A stretch of 64,000 nucleotides of DNA, taken from the NCBI GenBank assembly GCA_039968605.1, contig JBDVPM010000008.1, positions 1,788,968 through 1,852,967 on the forward strand, read 5' to 3'. Under the pieces are notes generated by a model. The model worked only from the letters and a program-made list of their open reading frames with translations, ran no database searches and was not told the DNA's origin. The DNA is from Alteripontixanthobacter sp. GTDB taxonomy: Bacteria; Pseudomonadota; Alphaproteobacteria; Sphingomonadales; Sphingomonadaceae. The position numbers were made by a program, and so were the translations under genes. Positions 34,682 through 44,744 of this stretch are shown here, piece after piece (the first letter of the stretch is position 1; each line of letters starts with the position of its first letter).

Positions 34682-34719
34682 AAAAAGGCCCGCCGGACGG
34701 ATCGTCCAGCGGGCCTCTT
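34682..34719. terminator. Bidirectional Rho-independent terminator
   Basis: AGGCCCGC (from 34686) pairs with GCGGGCCT (to about 34716) around a second short stem, GGAC/GTCC. It has A-rich sequence before and TTT after, so it can stop transcripts from both the PerM-type gene and the convergent sodB. Confidence 0.8.
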
Positions 34720-34739
34720 TCAGCGTCCTGTCGCTACAA

Positions 34740-35351
34740 TTATGTTGGATAGGTCCAGGTTTCGCCGCGCGCCAGATTGTCGCTGGCGAACTTCCAGTTC
34801 AGCTTCCCATCCACGACCGCGTCGAGATAGGCTGGGCGCTTGTTCTGGTGGTCGAGATAATAGGCGTGTTCCCACACGTCGATGGTCAGCAGCGGGTTGA
34901 AATCGCTATCGGCCAGCGTGTCGCCATCATGCGTTTCTTCGATCGACAGCTTGCCGTCCTTCTCGGCCAGCCAGACCCAGCCGCTGGCAAAGTGACCCGC
35001 GCCGCGATCCTTCAACTGCGATTTGAGATCATCCATCGAACCGAATGCATCGTCGATCATCGAAGTCAGCTCGTCCGACGGGCTGGTGTTGTCGGGCGAC
35101 AGCGAGTGCCAGTAAAAACCGTGGTTCCAGCTCTGCGCCGAATTGTTGAACAATCCCTGGTCGCTGCCGCGCGCCGCCGCGACGACTTCCTTGAGCGATT
35201 TGTCTTCGTGATCGGTGCCTTCGATCGCCTTGTTGGTCTTGTCGATATAGGCCTGATGGTGCTTGCCGTGATGGTAGCTAAGCGTTTCCGCGCTTACCGC
35301 CGGGTCCAGCGCATCATCTGCGTAAGGAAGGTCTATCAGTTCGAAAGCCAT
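34740..35351 (-). CDS. sodB: Superoxide dismutase, Fe/Mn family
   Basis: A 203-residue cytoplasmic enzyme converting superoxide to oxygen and peroxide. The metal ligands lie in LSYHHGKHHQAYIDK, NNSAQSWNHGFYWHSLS and DVWEHAYYLDHQNKRP. The AQxWNHxFYW block is of the iron-dependent type, though metal choice cannot be settled by eye. The start at 35351 (MAFELIDLPY) has GGTGGAG upstream and gives the normal family length. The gene stands alone between a terminator and the symporter gene. Confidence 0.93.
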   Translation of the reverse strand: MAFELIDLPYADDALDPAVSAETLSYHHGKHHQAYIDKTNKAIEGTDHEDKSLKEVVAAARGSDQGLFNNSAQSWNHGFYWHSLSPDNTSPSDELTSMIDDAFGSMDDLKSQLKDRGAGHFASGWVWLAEKDGKLSIEETHDGDTLADSDFNPLLTIDVWEHAYYLDHQNKRPAYLDAVVDGKLNWKFASDNLARGETWTYPT

Positions 35352-35442
35352 TTCGTATCTCCACCATTTTGAAAAGAGTCGGGATTGAAAGAGTGTGTAG
35401 CCGTCCAACGCGCGGTCGGCAAAATTGTTGCAAATTTTAGCG

Positions 35443-36699
35443 CTAGTCCCGCGTGGCGCGGTCGGTCGCGGAGGTCACCGCGACGTTCATCGTCACATTG
35501 GCCAGCGTGCGCATGATGTCGGGCAACATCTCGACCGCGACCAGCAGCGCCAGCGGCTCCACCGGGACGCCCATTGCCAACGCAATCGGGCCAATCGACA
35601 CCACGAAGCTGATCGATCCGGGCAGCGAAACCGATCCGACACTGATGATCAGCGCCACCCCGATACCTGCGATCAGTACGAAGGGCGTCAGCTCTATCCC
35701 GGCAAGCGTGGCGACATAGATCGCCACCGCCATATTCATCGCCGGGCTGGTCGCGCGGAAGATCGCTACGGCCAGCGGGAGGACGAAATCGGCGGTTTCC
35801 TCGCGCAGTTTCAGCCGCCGCGCGCTGTCCAGCATGGCAGGCAAGCTGGCGAGCGAGCTCTGCGTCGAGACCGCGACTGCCTGTGCCGGCAACATCGCCG
35901 CGATGAAGCGCACCGGACCGATGCGCCCGGCCACCACGGCCAGCAGATAGGCCGCAACCAGCACCATCGCCCCCATCGCGGACACGGTAAGGATATAGTG
36001 GATCAGCGTGGCAAATGCCCCGTCGCCTCCAGCGCGAACAGCCACGCCCAGCGCCAGCGCGAACACGCCGACCGGCGCGATCCACAGCACCCAGCCAATG
36101 ATGGTGAGCATTGCATTGCCGAGCGCGCGAAAGAAGTTGAGCAGCGTTTCGCGCTGCCCCGCTGGCAGCCGCGATACCGCCACGGCGAACAACGCAAAGA
36201 AGATGGTCAGCGGCAGCATCGCGGTTTCCGCTGCGGCGGCGACCAGGTTGGGCGCGATCAGCGAGGTCAGGAACGCCCCGATTTCGGGCACCTCCTGCGC
36301 CTGCCCGCCCTGCAGGTCCAGCATTGCGGATGCGGCTTGCGGAATGGGAAAGATCGCCAGCAAGCCGGGCATCAATATCGCGCTGATCAGGCCGCTGAAT
36401 ACCAATACGCCGAACACCCAGCCCAGCATGATGCGCGCCGTTCTGCCAGCCCGCGCCGCCTGCGCCATTTGCGCGATGCCCATAACCAGCAGGGCGGCAA
36501 CCAAGGGAATGATCGTCATTTGCAGCGCGCGCAGCCACAGCGATCCAACCGGCGCGCTCACCGCCAGCACGGCACTTTCCAGCGAGCTTCCCGCCAGCAG
36601 CGACCCCGCCAGCAATCCGCCCAGCAGCCCACCAAATGTCCACCAGACAGGCAGGCGGATCGCCACCAGCCCGCCTTCGCTCGTATTACTGCCTGTCAA
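35443..36699 (-). CDS. Dicarboxylate/amino acid:cation symporter (DAACS family)
   Basis: A 418-residue membrane transporter. Eight or so hydrophobic segments are visible. The re-entrant loop signature Ser-rich stretch appears as [20 protein letters not shown], followed by the TM7 block [19 protein letters not shown], which holds the substrate-binding Asn in this family. The substrate could be glutamate, aspartate or C4-dicarboxylates. It diverges from glmM with a gap of 77 bases. Confidence 0.85.
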   Translation of the reverse strand: MTGSNTSEGGLVAIRLPVWWTFGGLLGGLLAGSLLAGSSLESAVLAVSAPVGSLWLRALQMTIIPLVAALLVMGIAQMAQAARAGRTARIMLGWVFGVLVFSGLISAILMPGLLAIFPIPQAASAMLDLQGGQAQEVPEIGAFLTSLIAPNLVAAAAETAMLPLTIFFALFAVAVSRLPAGQRETLLNFFRALGNAMLTIIGWVLWIAPVGVFALALGVAVRAGGDGAFATLIHYILTVSAMGAMVLVAAYLLAVVAGRIGPVRFIAAMLPAQAVAVSTQSSLASLPAMLDSARRLKLREETADFVLPLAVAIFRATSPAMNMAVAIYVATLAGIELTPFVLIAGIGVALIISVGSVSLPGSISFVVSIGPIALAMGVPVEPLALLVAVEMLPDIMRTLANVTMNVAVTSATDRATRD

Positions 36700-36776
36700 A
36701 CCACACCCTGCCCTTCCCTTTGCCGCTTAACCGCGTCAAAGCATGGGCGCAATTCGCAAGACAAACGGATGGGTGC

Positions 36777-38114
36777 ATGACACGAAAATTCTTCGGCACT
36801 GATGGCATCAGGGGCCGCACAAATTCCGGCGTGATGACTGCCAGCACCGCGATGCGGGTGGGGCAGGCGGCAGGCCGCCATTTCCTGCGCGGCGATCACC
36901 GCCACCGCGTGGTGATCGGCAAGGATACGCGGTTGTCGGGCTATATGATGGAAAGTGCGCTGGTGGCGGGTTTCACCAGCGTGGGGATGGATGTGGTGAT
37001 GACCGGCCCCCTGCCCACCCCCGCCATCGCCATGCTGACCCGAGAGATGCGCGCCGATCTGGGGGTGATGATCTCTGCCAGCCACAATCCGTTCGAAGAT
37101 AATGGCATCAAGCTGTTCGGGCCGGATGGCTTCAAGCTGTCGGATGAGGACGAGCTGGCGATCGAGGCGGCGCTGGAAACCGAACAGGCGCTGGCAGACG
37201 CGCCCGATATCGGCCGCGCTCGCCGGATCGACGATGTGCGCGGGCGCTATATCCACGCGGTGAAGAAATCGCTGGGCGACGACGTGCGCCTCGATGGGCT
37301 GAAGATCGTGGTCGATTGCGCGAATGGCGCCGCCTACCAGGTGGCTCCCAGTGCGATCTGGGAACTGGGTGCGAAAATCGTAACGCTGGGCGTCGAGCCC
37401 AATGGCCGCAACATCAATGACGGTGTCGGCTCGACATCGCTCGATGCGCTGAAGAAAGCCGTAGTGGAGGAAGATGCCGATATCGGCATCGCACTGGACG
37501 GAGATGCCGACCGGCTGATCGTGGTCGATGAGAAAGGCCAGACAGTCGATGGCGACCAGCTGATGGCGCTGATCGCCACGCGGCTGGCAGCCAGCGGCGA
37601 TTTGGATGGCGGCGGGATCGTTGCCACGGTTATGAGCAATCTGGGCCTCGAACGGTTCCTGGAAAATAACGGGCTGGAGTTGCAGCGTGCCAAGGTCGGT
37701 GACCGGCACGTGCTCGAAATGATGAAGCAGGGCGGCTTCAATGTCGGCGGCGAGCAATCGGGCCACATGATCCTGCTCGACCATGCGACCACCGGCGATG
37801 GCACCATTGCGGCACTGCAAGTGCTCGCCGCTCTGGTGCAATCGGGCAAGAAGGCGAGCGAGTTGCTGCACCTGTTCGACCCCGTGCCGCAATTGCTCGA
37901 AAACGTCCGCTACGATGGCGGAGCTCCGCTGGAAAACGAAACCGTCCAGCGCGTTATTGCCGAGGCCGAGGCCGAGCTGGAGGGCAAGGGCCGCCTGGTC
38001 ATCCGCCCCTCCGGCACCGAACCGGTCATCCGCGTGATGGCCGAAGGCGATGATGAAGGGCAGGTCAAACGCGTTGTTGCACGCATCTGCGACGCTGTTC
38101 GAGAGGCCGCCTGA
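36777..38114 (+). CDS. glmM: Phosphoglucosamine mutase
   Basis: A 445-residue enzyme making glucosamine-1-phosphate for peptidoglycan and LPS. The N-terminus [14 protein letters not shown], the phosphoserine loop [15 protein letters not shown] (catalytic Ser within SASHN), the metal-binding DGDADR loop ([10 protein letters not shown]), the sugar-binding GGEQSGHMI, and the phosphate loop [15 protein letters not shown] are all present. The ATG at 36777 fits the family start. Its stop overlaps the start of the small DUF1272 gene (TGATG). Confidence 0.94.
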   Translation: MTRKFFGTDGIRGRTNSGVMTASTAMRVGQAAGRHFLRGDHRHRVVIGKDTRLSGYMMESALVAGFTSVGMDVVMTGPLPTPAIAMLTREMRADLGVMISASHNPFEDNGIKLFGPDGFKLSDEDELAIEAALETEQALADAPDIGRARRIDDVRGRYIHAVKKSLGDDVRLDGLKIVVDCANGAAYQVAPSAIWELGAKIVTLGVEPNGRNINDGVGSTSLDALKKAVVEEDADIGIALDGDADRLIVVDEKGQTVDGDQLMALIATRLAASGDLDGGGIVATVMSNLGLERFLENNGLELQRAKVGDRHVLEMMKQGGFNVGGEQSGHMILLDHATTGDGTIAALQVLAALVQSGKKASELLHLFDPVPQLLENVRYDGGAPLENETVQRVIAEAEAELEGKGRLVIRPSGTEPVIRVMAEGDDEGQVKRVVARICDAVREAA

Positions 38115-38338
38115 TGCTGGAAATGCGCCCCGATTGCGAACGTTGCGGCACAGACCTGCCGCCCGCGCAGCACGGTGCATTTATCTGCAGCTTCGAATGC
38201 ACTTTCTGCGCGCCATGTGCAGGCGAGCTCGACGAGGTTTGCCCCAATTGCGCCGGCGAATTGATGGACCGGCCCACGCGGGTGGGTGAAGCCCTGCGCA
38301 AATATCCCGCCAGCACTGTCCGAAAGGCGACCGGATGA
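38114..38338 (+). CDS. DUF1272 small cysteine-rich protein
   Basis: A 74-residue protein with eight cysteines in paired arrangement (CERCGTDL, CSFECTFCAPCA and CPNCAGEL), most likely binding two zinc ions as a compact double zinc ribbon. This is the DUF1272 pattern. Its function is unknown. It overlaps glmM (TGATG) and the following thiD fusion gene (ATGA), so the three are translationally chained. Confidence 0.85.
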   Translation: MLEMRPDCERCGTDLPPAQHGAFICSFECTFCAPCAGELDEVCPNCAGELMDRPTRVGEALRKYPASTVRKATG

Positions 38339-39513
38339 AGCCCCCGCGTATCCTGGCGATCGCCGGATCGGATTCCTCCGGCGGGGCGGGCATCCAGGCC
38401 GATATCAAGACCATCACCATGCTCGGCGGGTACGCGATGACGGCGGTCACCGCCCTCACTGCGCAAAATACCGCAGGCGTGCGCGCCATCGCCGCGACCA
38501 CTCCCGCAATGCTGCGCGACCAGATCGACGCCTGTGTCGAGGATATCGGCATCGATGCGATCAAGATCGGGATGCTCCCCGATCGTGCTGCGGTCGAGTG
38601 TGTCGCCGAGGCGCTCGGCGCGCTGCCCGGCCCAGTGGTGGTCGATCCGGTACTGGTGGCTACTTCGGGCGATTCGCTGGCCGATAGCGAAGTGGTAGAG
38701 GCGCTGCATGACTGCCTGTTTCCGCTCGCTACGATCATCACTCCCAACCTGCCCGAGCTGGCCGCGCTGACGGGCGGGCCGCAGGGCGAAGCGGAGGCCG
38801 TGATAGAGGCCGCAAAATCGCTGAGCGAACGGCACAGCGCCCATGTCCTTGCCAAGGGCGGGCACGGGGCGGGCGGACGCATTACCGACCGGCTGGCCTC
38901 CCCCGATGGCAGCTATTGGAGCTTCGACCATCCGCGCATCGAAACCAGCGACACGCATGGCACCGGCTGCACCCTGTCCAGCGCGCTCGCCACCTTCCTT
39001 GGGCGCGGCATGGAATTGCGCGACGCGGTGGACGCAGCGCGGCAATTCGTGCGGCTGGCGATCAAGGATGCGCCCGGTTTCGGCCAAGGCTCCGGCCCGC
39101 TCGGCCACCACAAGGTGCGGCTGGATTTCCCGGCATTGCCATCGCTCAATCAGGTCACCCTGCCAGCGCGCGATTATGGCGAGGCGGTGGAATTTTACCG
39201 AAGGCTCGGCCTGACGCTGATCGTCGATAGCCCCACGAACGGTTATGCCCGCTTCGAATGCGAAGGCGGCGCAACCGTCTCTATTTCGACCGAACATGGC
39301 GAGCCGGGCGGTGCGTCATGCTATTTCGAAGTGGCAAATTTGGAAACCGCCCGGCAGCTCGCGGTCAGCGGCGGGATCGAGCTGGACGAAGTGGCCTCGC
39401 AAGGCTGGAACTGGCACGAGGCCTGGGGCCGCGACCCCAGCGGGAACCGGTTCTGCCTCTACCAGGCGCGCGAGGATCGGCGCCACCCGCCCTGGCGGGT
39501 AGGCGCCGAATAA
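38335..39513 (+). CDS. thiD: HMP/HMP-P kinase (ThiD) fused to a VOC/glyoxalase-fold domain
   Basis: A 392-residue protein. Residues 1 to about 265 are ThiD: AGSDSSGGAGIQADIKT, the substrate loop, KGGHGAGGRITD, and the anion-hole motif HGTGCTLSSALATF. ThiD phosphorylates hydroxymethylpyrimidine in thiamin synthesis. A second domain from about residue 278 (NQVTLPARDYGEAVEFYRRL, then YARFECEGGATVSIS and GRDPSGNRFCLYQ) has the betaalphabetabetabeta pattern of the vicinal oxygen chelate superfamily. The frame is continuous, so this is a real fusion and not two genes. It follows the DUF1272 gene with ATGA overlap. The function of the VOC part is unknown. Confidence 0.88.
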   Translation: MKPPRILAIAGSDSSGGAGIQADIKTITMLGGYAMTAVTALTAQNTAGVRAIAATTPAMLRDQIDACVEDIGIDAIKIGMLPDRAAVECVAEALGALPGPVVVDPVLVATSGDSLADSEVVEALHDCLFPLATIITPNLPELAALTGGPQGEAEAVIEAAKSLSERHSAHVLAKGGHGAGGRITDRLASPDGSYWSFDHPRIETSDTHGTGCTLSSALATFLGRGMELRDAVDAARQFVRLAIKDAPGFGQGSGPLGHHKVRLDFPALPSLNQVTLPARDYGEAVEFYRRLGLTLIVDSPTNGYARFECEGGATVSISTEHGEPGGASCYFEVANLETARQLAVSGGIELDEVASQGWNWHEAWGRDPSGNRFCLYQAREDRRHPPWRVGAE

Positions 39514-39514
39514 C

Positions 39515-40459
39515 TCACCTTGCGATCCGGTAGAACTCCGCGATGTGGCCCCACGCCTCATCCGCCGTTTCGCACCAGGTGAACAGGTCCAGATCCTTGT
39601 GGTCGATCGTCCCTTCATCGGCGAGCGCTTCGAAATCGATCACCCGGTTCCAGAAATCCTCGCCGAACAGGATGATCGGCATTTTCTTCATCTTGCCGGT
39701 CTGGATTAGCGTCAGCAGCTCGAAAAACTCGTCAAACGTGCCGAAGCCGCCGGGGAACACCGCCACCGCCTTGGCGCGCAGCAGGAAGTGCATCTTGCGC
39801 AGCGCGAAATAGTGGAACTGGAAGCTGAGATAGGGCGTCACATAGGTGTTGGGCGCCTGCTCGTGCGGCAAGACGATATTGAGGCCGATGCTTTCCGCCC
39901 CGGCCTCGCTCGCGCCGCGATTGCCCGCTTCCATGATCGACGGGCCGCCGCCGGTGGTGACGACGAACTGACGCTTGCCATCCTCTACGATCGCTTTCTG
40001 GCTGACCAGCTTGGCCAGCTTGTAAGCCTCGTCGTAATATTTGGCCTTGGCCGCCAGCCTCTCGGCCACCTTCTTGCGGTCACCCTTGGCGTTTTCGACC
40101 AGGTTCTTCGCGCTTTCCGGCGAAGGTATGCGCGCCGATCCGTACATCACCAGCGTGGAGCCAACCCCCGCCTCGTCCAGCAGCATTTCGGGCTTGAGCA
40201 GTTCCAGCTGGAAACGCACCGGGCGCAATTCATCGCGCAACAGGAAATCACGGTCCTGGAAAGCCAGCTTATAGGCGGGATGCTGTGTTTGCGGCGTGGA
40301 TTGCGGCGCGGATTTGGAAAAAACCGCTTCCTGTTCGGCCTTGTAGAACTTGCGGTCGCTAAGATCATGATCGGCGGTGGTGGGCAGAGAGCCCTTCTGC
40401 ACCCGGCCCGGTTCCTGTGCGGGATCTGCGGCGGGTTGTTTATCGGTTTTTTCAGTCAT
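39515..40459 (-). CDS. LOG/TIGR00730 family Rossmann protein
   Basis: A 314-residue protein. The lysine-decarboxylase-like (LOG) signature is visible as GGGPSIMEAGNRGASEAG and the nucleotide-binding PGGFGTFDEFFELL. Many members are cytokinin riboside 5'-monophosphate phosphoribohydrolases, i.e. they hydrolyse nucleotide monophosphates. An N-terminal 85-residue polar extension, before RDFLLRDELRPVRFQLELLK, is longer than in typical LOG proteins. No export signal is present. It is convergent with the thiD fusion gene. Confidence 0.85.
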   Translation of the reverse strand: MTEKTDKQPAADPAQEPGRVQKGSLPTTADHDLSDRKFYKAEQEAVFSKSAPQSTPQTQHPAYKLAFQDRDFLLRDELRPVRFQLELLKPEMLLDEAGVGSTLVMYGSARIPSPESAKNLVENAKGDRKKVAERLAAKAKYYDEAYKLAKLVSQKAIVEDGKRQFVVTTGGGPSIMEAGNRGASEAGAESIGLNIVLPHEQAPNTYVTPYLSFQFHYFALRKMHFLLRAKAVAVFPGGFGTFDEFFELLTLIQTGKMKKMPIILFGEDFWNRVIDFEALADEGTIDHKDLDLFTWCETADEAWGHIAEFYRIAR

Positions 40460-40575
40460 CGGGCAAAGGCTCTAGGCATGGTCGCCGCTGCGCACAAGCG
40501 GGCAGCTTAAAACCGGTCTTTCATTGAGAAATTGGTTGAGCGTATCAGGGTTTGCCTGGCTATAGCGCCATCGTC

Positions 40576-42447
40576 ATGGGCAAGCCGAGCAGTAATCCTT
40601 CGATCGACTTATCGATGCCACGTGCACAGGCATGGCGGCTGCTCGGCGTGCTCGCGGCGGCGCAATTTGCGGTGGCGCTGGTCGCTCGGTACATCTTGTG
40701 GCCGCCCCAAGGACTGGCTGGTTGGCGCACCCTCTATTATTTCCTGCACTGGGACATGCTGGCGATTGGCTGGCTAATGGCGGCGGCAGCGGGCGCATTG
40801 CTGCTGGCCGAGCGGTGGCGGGTTTTTCGCCGGGTCGTCTTGGTCGCCGCATGGATGGCAACTGCGGCTCATTGCCTGCTTTTGGCGGCGAACGTCACAG
40901 CGATTTACTGGCTGCGCGTGCCGGTCACCTGGCAATGGCTGTATTTTTCCGACCTTGGTCGCACTCAAACGCCTTTGGCGGTCGCCGCGTCGGTAGTCAC
41001 CCCAGCTATGGCCTTGGGAATTGCCGCCGCTTTCGTCGCACCGTTCCTTTTCTGGCAGATTGCCAAGCGAGTGGTTCGCTTCACCCCGCTACAGCGAGAG
41101 AGAGCGCTTAGCCTTGGTCTGATCGCGGCTTTGCTGGCCCTGCCGCTCATCCGCTCATCGGATCCCCCGATCCGCGACCGCTGGCGCGATGCGGTATCGA
41201 ACCCCGGCCTGGCGATGGCGCGCAGTTTGCTGAGCGATGGCACCGCTCGTCTGGAGAGGATCGAGGGCGATGGGAGGCAGGGCGACTACATCGCACTGCC
41301 GCGCCGCGAGGCGAGCGAGCCCGCCGGGGAGAATACGCCGGACATCGTATTGGTCGTGCTGGAATCGGTTGGACGCGATCACATTCTGGACAATCGCGCC
41401 GTGCTGCCCACGCTGGACAGGCTGATCGCGCGTGGAACACATTATCCCAACGCCGGCGTGACGAACTCGAATTCCGTTCGCAGTATTTTCGAGCTTTATT
41501 TTTCGCGTTTCCCGGTGGTCGGATATCAGCCGGAAACCTATCTGTTCGACCGGATCGACGCGCCAGCCGTGCCCGCCGCGATGGAGCAGATCGGCTATCG
41601 CAGCGCGTTATTTATGGCGAGCGATCTCGGCTATCAGGATGCCCGAGCATTCCTTCAGCGTCACGGCGTGACAGGGCTCAACGATATCGACCGGATTGCT
41701 TGCGAGAACCGCCTCGTTCTGAGCACCCGGCGCTGGCAGAACAATGATTACCTCCCCGATTCATGCGTTCTCGATGCCGCGCAAGAATGGTTGCTGCAGC
41801 CGGGCAAACCCGCCTTTGCCACGGTCTGGACGGGTCCGACGCATTTTCCCTACATCCCTCCTGCCGGGACTTCCGAAGGCGATCCCGGCAAGCGCCATCT
41901 GCTCGCGCTGCAGGAAACCGACCGGGTTCTGGGCAACTTCCTCGTCCAATTGCGGGAAGCTGGCCGTGATCCAATGGTTCTGGTTGTCGGCGATCATGGG
42001 GAGGCGTTCGGTCTGCATGGGACCAATGTGCATGGCTACTCGATCTATGAAGACGAAACCGCGATTCCCTTTATCGCGTCAGGCCCTGGCATAGCGGAAG
42101 GCAAGCAAGACCCCCGGCTGGTAAGCCTGGCAGATATCGGCCCGACATTGACCGATTACGCCGGCGGCCCGAGGCCGGCCGGCTGGCAGGGCATCTCGGT
42201 TCTGGGCGAGCGGCAACGCACGCGCCATTTCCGCTTCGCATTGCTCGATGCGCCGATAGTCGGTTACCGCGATGCGCAGCGGAAATATGTGCTTGATCTA
42301 AGAGAGGATAGTGCCGCGATCTACGATCTGGAGGCCGATCCGGACGAGCTTTCGCCAAGGCCCGCCTCCCCTGCCGAAAGGCGCCAGATCGAACGGGCCG
42401 TGGCCGGATGGATGCGCTACAACCGCTCGCTGAACGAGGGCGGATAA
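40576..42447 (+). CDS. Membrane-bound sulfatase-fold (alkaline phosphatase superfamily) protein
   Basis: About 623 residues. The N-terminal 220 residues hold about five membrane helices (for example YYFLHWDMLAIGWLMAAAAG). A large extracytoplasmic domain with the LTA-synthase/EptA-like sulfatase fold follows: PDIVLVVLESVGRDHILD, TNSNSVRSIFELYFSRF (nucleophile region), HFPYIPP, and VVGDHGEAFGLHG, where metal-binding His and Asp lie. Such enzymes often transfer phosphoethanolamine or glycerophosphate to envelope glycans, but the substrate here is unknown. I used the ATG at 40576 because the upstream TTG lacks support. Confidence 0.78.
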   Translation: MGKPSSNPSIDLSMPRAQAWRLLGVLAAAQFAVALVARYILWPPQGLAGWRTLYYFLHWDMLAIGWLMAAAAGALLLAERWRVFRRVVLVAAWMATAAHCLLLAANVTAIYWLRVPVTWQWLYFSDLGRTQTPLAVAASVVTPAMALGIAAAFVAPFLFWQIAKRVVRFTPLQRERALSLGLIAALLALPLIRSSDPPIRDRWRDAVSNPGLAMARSLLSDGTARLERIEGDGRQGDYIALPRREASEPAGENTPDIVLVVLESVGRDHILDNRAVLPTLDRLIARGTHYPNAGVTNSNSVRSIFELYFSRFPVVGYQPETYLFDRIDAPAVPAAMEQIGYRSALFMASDLGYQDARAFLQRHGVTGLNDIDRIACENRLVLSTRRWQNNDYLPDSCVLDAAQEWLLQPGKPAFATVWTGPTHFPYIPPAGTSEGDPGKRHLLALQETDRVLGNFLVQLREAGRDPMVLVVGDHGEAFGLHGTNVHGYSIYEDETAIPFIASGPGIAEGKQDPRLVSLADIGPTLTDYAGGPRPAGWQGISVLGERQRTRHFRFALLDAPIVGYRDAQRKYVLDLREDSAAIYDLEADPDELSPRPASPAERRQIERAVAGWMRYNRSLNEGG

Positions 42448-42482
42448 GGGCAGAAACCAGCCGCCAAGCGCGCCGCAAAAAG

Positions 42483-42556
42483 TGGATGCCCCGTGAGGAT
42501 TCGAACCTCAATTGACGGAGTCAGAGTCCGTAGTCTTACCATTAGACGACGGGGCA
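42483..42556 (-). tRNA. tRNA-Gln (anticodon CUG)
   Basis: Minus-strand cloverleaf with acceptor TGCCCCG/CGGGGCA, anticodon stem ACGGA/TCCGT and loop CTCTGAC (anticodon CTG), T-arm TGAGG TTCGAAT CCTCA, and encoded CCA at 42483-42485. Confidence 0.94.
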
Positions 42557-42780
42557 ATCGCGGCGGCAGCCGGTTTGGCGGTGTCGCAGGCGCTGCCATC
42601 TAGTTTCGCCGTCCCGTAAGGTCAACCCGGCAAACCGCTCCCCCGCTCGTTACGCCCCCGCTCCACACGCAGTGCTGCACGCGTTGCAGCCGCCGCTTGC
42701 CCGAACGATAGCGAGCCGCTAGCGTGATCGGCAGGTCCCCGCGCGTATTTTCGGGCGGGAGGAATAGAAACGGTAAGATT

Positions 42781-44064
42781 ATGGCGGATTATTCTCCGCC
42801 GGACGATAATAAGGGGGCTGACACCAAGGGGACGAACAAGTCCGGCAACGTAGCCGATTTTCGCTACAAGCGTCCCGCGCAGCCCGATACAACGCAAGCG
42901 AAAGCGCGCAAGCGGCCCGGCGGCCGTGGTTCACCGAACGGGTCCGGCCCTGCGAATGGCTCGGGCAATTCCAACGGTCCCAATGCCGCGAATGGAAACG
43001 CGCGCCCGCCGCGCAAATTCGGTCCATACCGCCCGCATGGCCGGCGCAAGCAGGCCTATGCCGCGCTCGACCTGGGTACCAATAATTGCCGCCTGCTGAT
43101 CGCCCGTCCCAGCGGTGAGGATTTCACCGTGATCGATGCATTCAGCCGGGTGGTGAAGCTGGGCGAAGACCTCGCAACGACCGGGCAGTTATCGGGCGAG
43201 GCGATGGACCGCGCCGTGGCCGCGCTCAGGATCTGTGCGGACAAGCTGCGGCGGCGCAACGTCCACCTTGCGCGTTCGGTCGCGACGGAGGCCTGCCGGC
43301 GCGCATCCAACGGAACCGCCTTTATCGAGCGCGTGCGACAGGAAACCGGCATCGTGCTCGATATCATCACGGCGGAGGAGGAGGCGCGCCTGGCGGTGCT
43401 AGGCTGCCACGTCCTGCTGGAGGCGGGCGGCGGCCCGGCGGTGATTTTCGACATTGGCGGCGGATCGACCGAGCTGGTGCTGATCGAACCGGCCGATCCT
43501 GTCCCTCGCATCCTCGACTGGCAAAGCGTGCCCTGGGGTGTGGTATCGCTGACCGATACGGTTGGCCGCGCGGAAGGCGATGCAGCGCAGCGGCTGGAAC
43601 GCTATGAAGAAATGCGCCGGGTTGTGGGCGACAGCTTCACGCCCTTTGCCGAGCGGATATCGGAGCATCGTAGCGCCGAAGATATTCGCCTGCTGGGCAC
43701 CAGCGGCACAGTCACCACGCTGGCCAGCCTGCATCTGAAATTGCCGCAATACGATCGCAGCGCGGTAGACGGGTTGATCGTGCGCAGCCGCTCCATGCGC
43801 GAGATCAGCGCGCGGCTATCGGGCATGGCGCCGCAGGACCGGCGGCAATTGCCGTGCATTGGCGATGACCGGGCGGATCTGGTCGTGGCAGGCTGCGCCA
43901 TCCTCGAATCGATCCTCGACATCTGGCCTTCCGAACATCTCGGCGTGGCGGATCGCGGCATTCGCGAAGGAATCCTGCGCAGCCTGATGGCCGCGGAAAT
44001 CGGCAGTGAACGCGCGCAGCGCGATGCCGGCGAGCGCAATGAACACGGGGAGCGCGAGGTATGA
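42781..44064 (+). CDS. Ppx/GppA phosphatase family protein
   Basis: A 427-residue protein. The first 90 residues are disordered, rich in Gly, Asn, Ser and Pro with basic clusters. The Ppx/GppA domain follows with ALDLGTNNCRLLIARPSG (phosphate 1 loop), ATEACRRASNG, and FDIGGGSTELVLIE (phosphate 2 loop). The family cleaves exopolyphosphate or pppGpp. It is shorter than full Ppx and lacks the C-terminal HD part, as is common in alphaproteobacteria. The start at 42781 is the first Met in a sensible context. It overlaps rlmE by ATGA. Confidence 0.87.
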   Translation: MADYSPPDDNKGADTKGTNKSGNVADFRYKRPAQPDTTQAKARKRPGGRGSPNGSGPANGSGNSNGPNAANGNARPPRKFGPYRPHGRRKQAYAALDLGTNNCRLLIARPSGEDFTVIDAFSRVVKLGEDLATTGQLSGEAMDRAVAALRICADKLRRRNVHLARSVATEACRRASNGTAFIERVRQETGIVLDIITAEEEARLAVLGCHVLLEAGGGPAVIFDIGGGSTELVLIEPADPVPRILDWQSVPWGVVSLTDTVGRAEGDAAQRLERYEEMRRVVGDSFTPFAERISEHRSAEDIRLLGTSGTVTTLASLHLKLPQYDRSAVDGLIVRSRSMREISARLSGMAPQDRRQLPCIGDDRADLVVAGCAILESILDIWPSEHLGVADRGIREGILRSLMAAEIGSERAQRDAGERNEHGEREV

Positions 44065-44723
44065 GCAGGTCGGGCCGCGATCCGGACAAGCGCGTTCGCA
44101 CGGGCAAGAAACGCACCGCTTCCAGCGCGCGCTGGCTCGAGCGGCAGTTGAACGATCCCTATGTCAAACAGGCCAAGGCCGACGGGTATCGCAGCCGCGC
44201 GGCCTACAAGCTGCTGGAGCTGGACGAGCGATTCGGCTTGCTGAAGAATGCCAGCGCGGTGGTCGATCTGGGCATCGCGCCGGGTGGCTGGGCGCAGGTG
44301 GTGCGCAAGAAACGCCCCGGTGCGCCGATAGTGGGTATCGACCTGCTGCCGACCGAACCGATCGAAGGCGTCGAGATATTCGAGATGGATTTTATGGATG
44401 ATGCCGCCCCGGCCAAGCTGGAGGCAGCTTTGGGCGCTGCGCCCGACCTGGTACTGTCCGACATGGCCGCCAACACGGTAGGCCACAAGCAGACCGACCA
44501 TCTGCGCACGATGGCGCTGGTCGAGGCGGGCGCATGGTTCGCGGTGGAAACGCTGAAACCGGGCGGTGCATTCGTGGCCAAGGTGCTGGCCGGTGGCACC
44601 GACCGCGACTTGCTGGACCTGCTGAAGAAACATTTTCGCAGCGTGAAACACGCCAAGCCACCGGCGAGTCGCAAGGGCTCGTCCGAATGGTACGTCGTGG
44701 CTCAGGATTTCAAGGGCGCGTAA
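44061..44723 (+). CDS. rlmE: 23S rRNA (uridine-2'-O)-methyltransferase
   Basis: A 220-residue FtsJ/RrmJ methyltransferase that 2'-O-methylates U2552 of 23S rRNA. The SAM loop is VVDLGIAPGGWAQVV, an acidic Asp is in LVLSDMAANTVGHKQTD, the catalytic Lys is in GAFVAKVLAGGT, and the C-terminal block is ASRKGSSEWYVVAQDFKG. A basic N-terminal tail probably binds RNA. It is coupled to the Ppx/GppA gene by ATGA overlap. Confidence 0.92.
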   Translation: MSRSGRDPDKRVRTGKKRTASSARWLERQLNDPYVKQAKADGYRSRAAYKLLELDERFGLLKNASAVVDLGIAPGGWAQVVRKKRPGAPIVGIDLLPTEPIEGVEIFEMDFMDDAAPAKLEAALGAAPDLVLSDMAANTVGHKQTDHLRTMALVEAGAWFAVETLKPGGAFVAKVLAGGTDRDLLDLLKKHFRSVKHAKPPASRKGSSEWYVVAQDFKGA

Positions 44724-44744
44724 ACACCCGGCGCTGCCGCGCGA

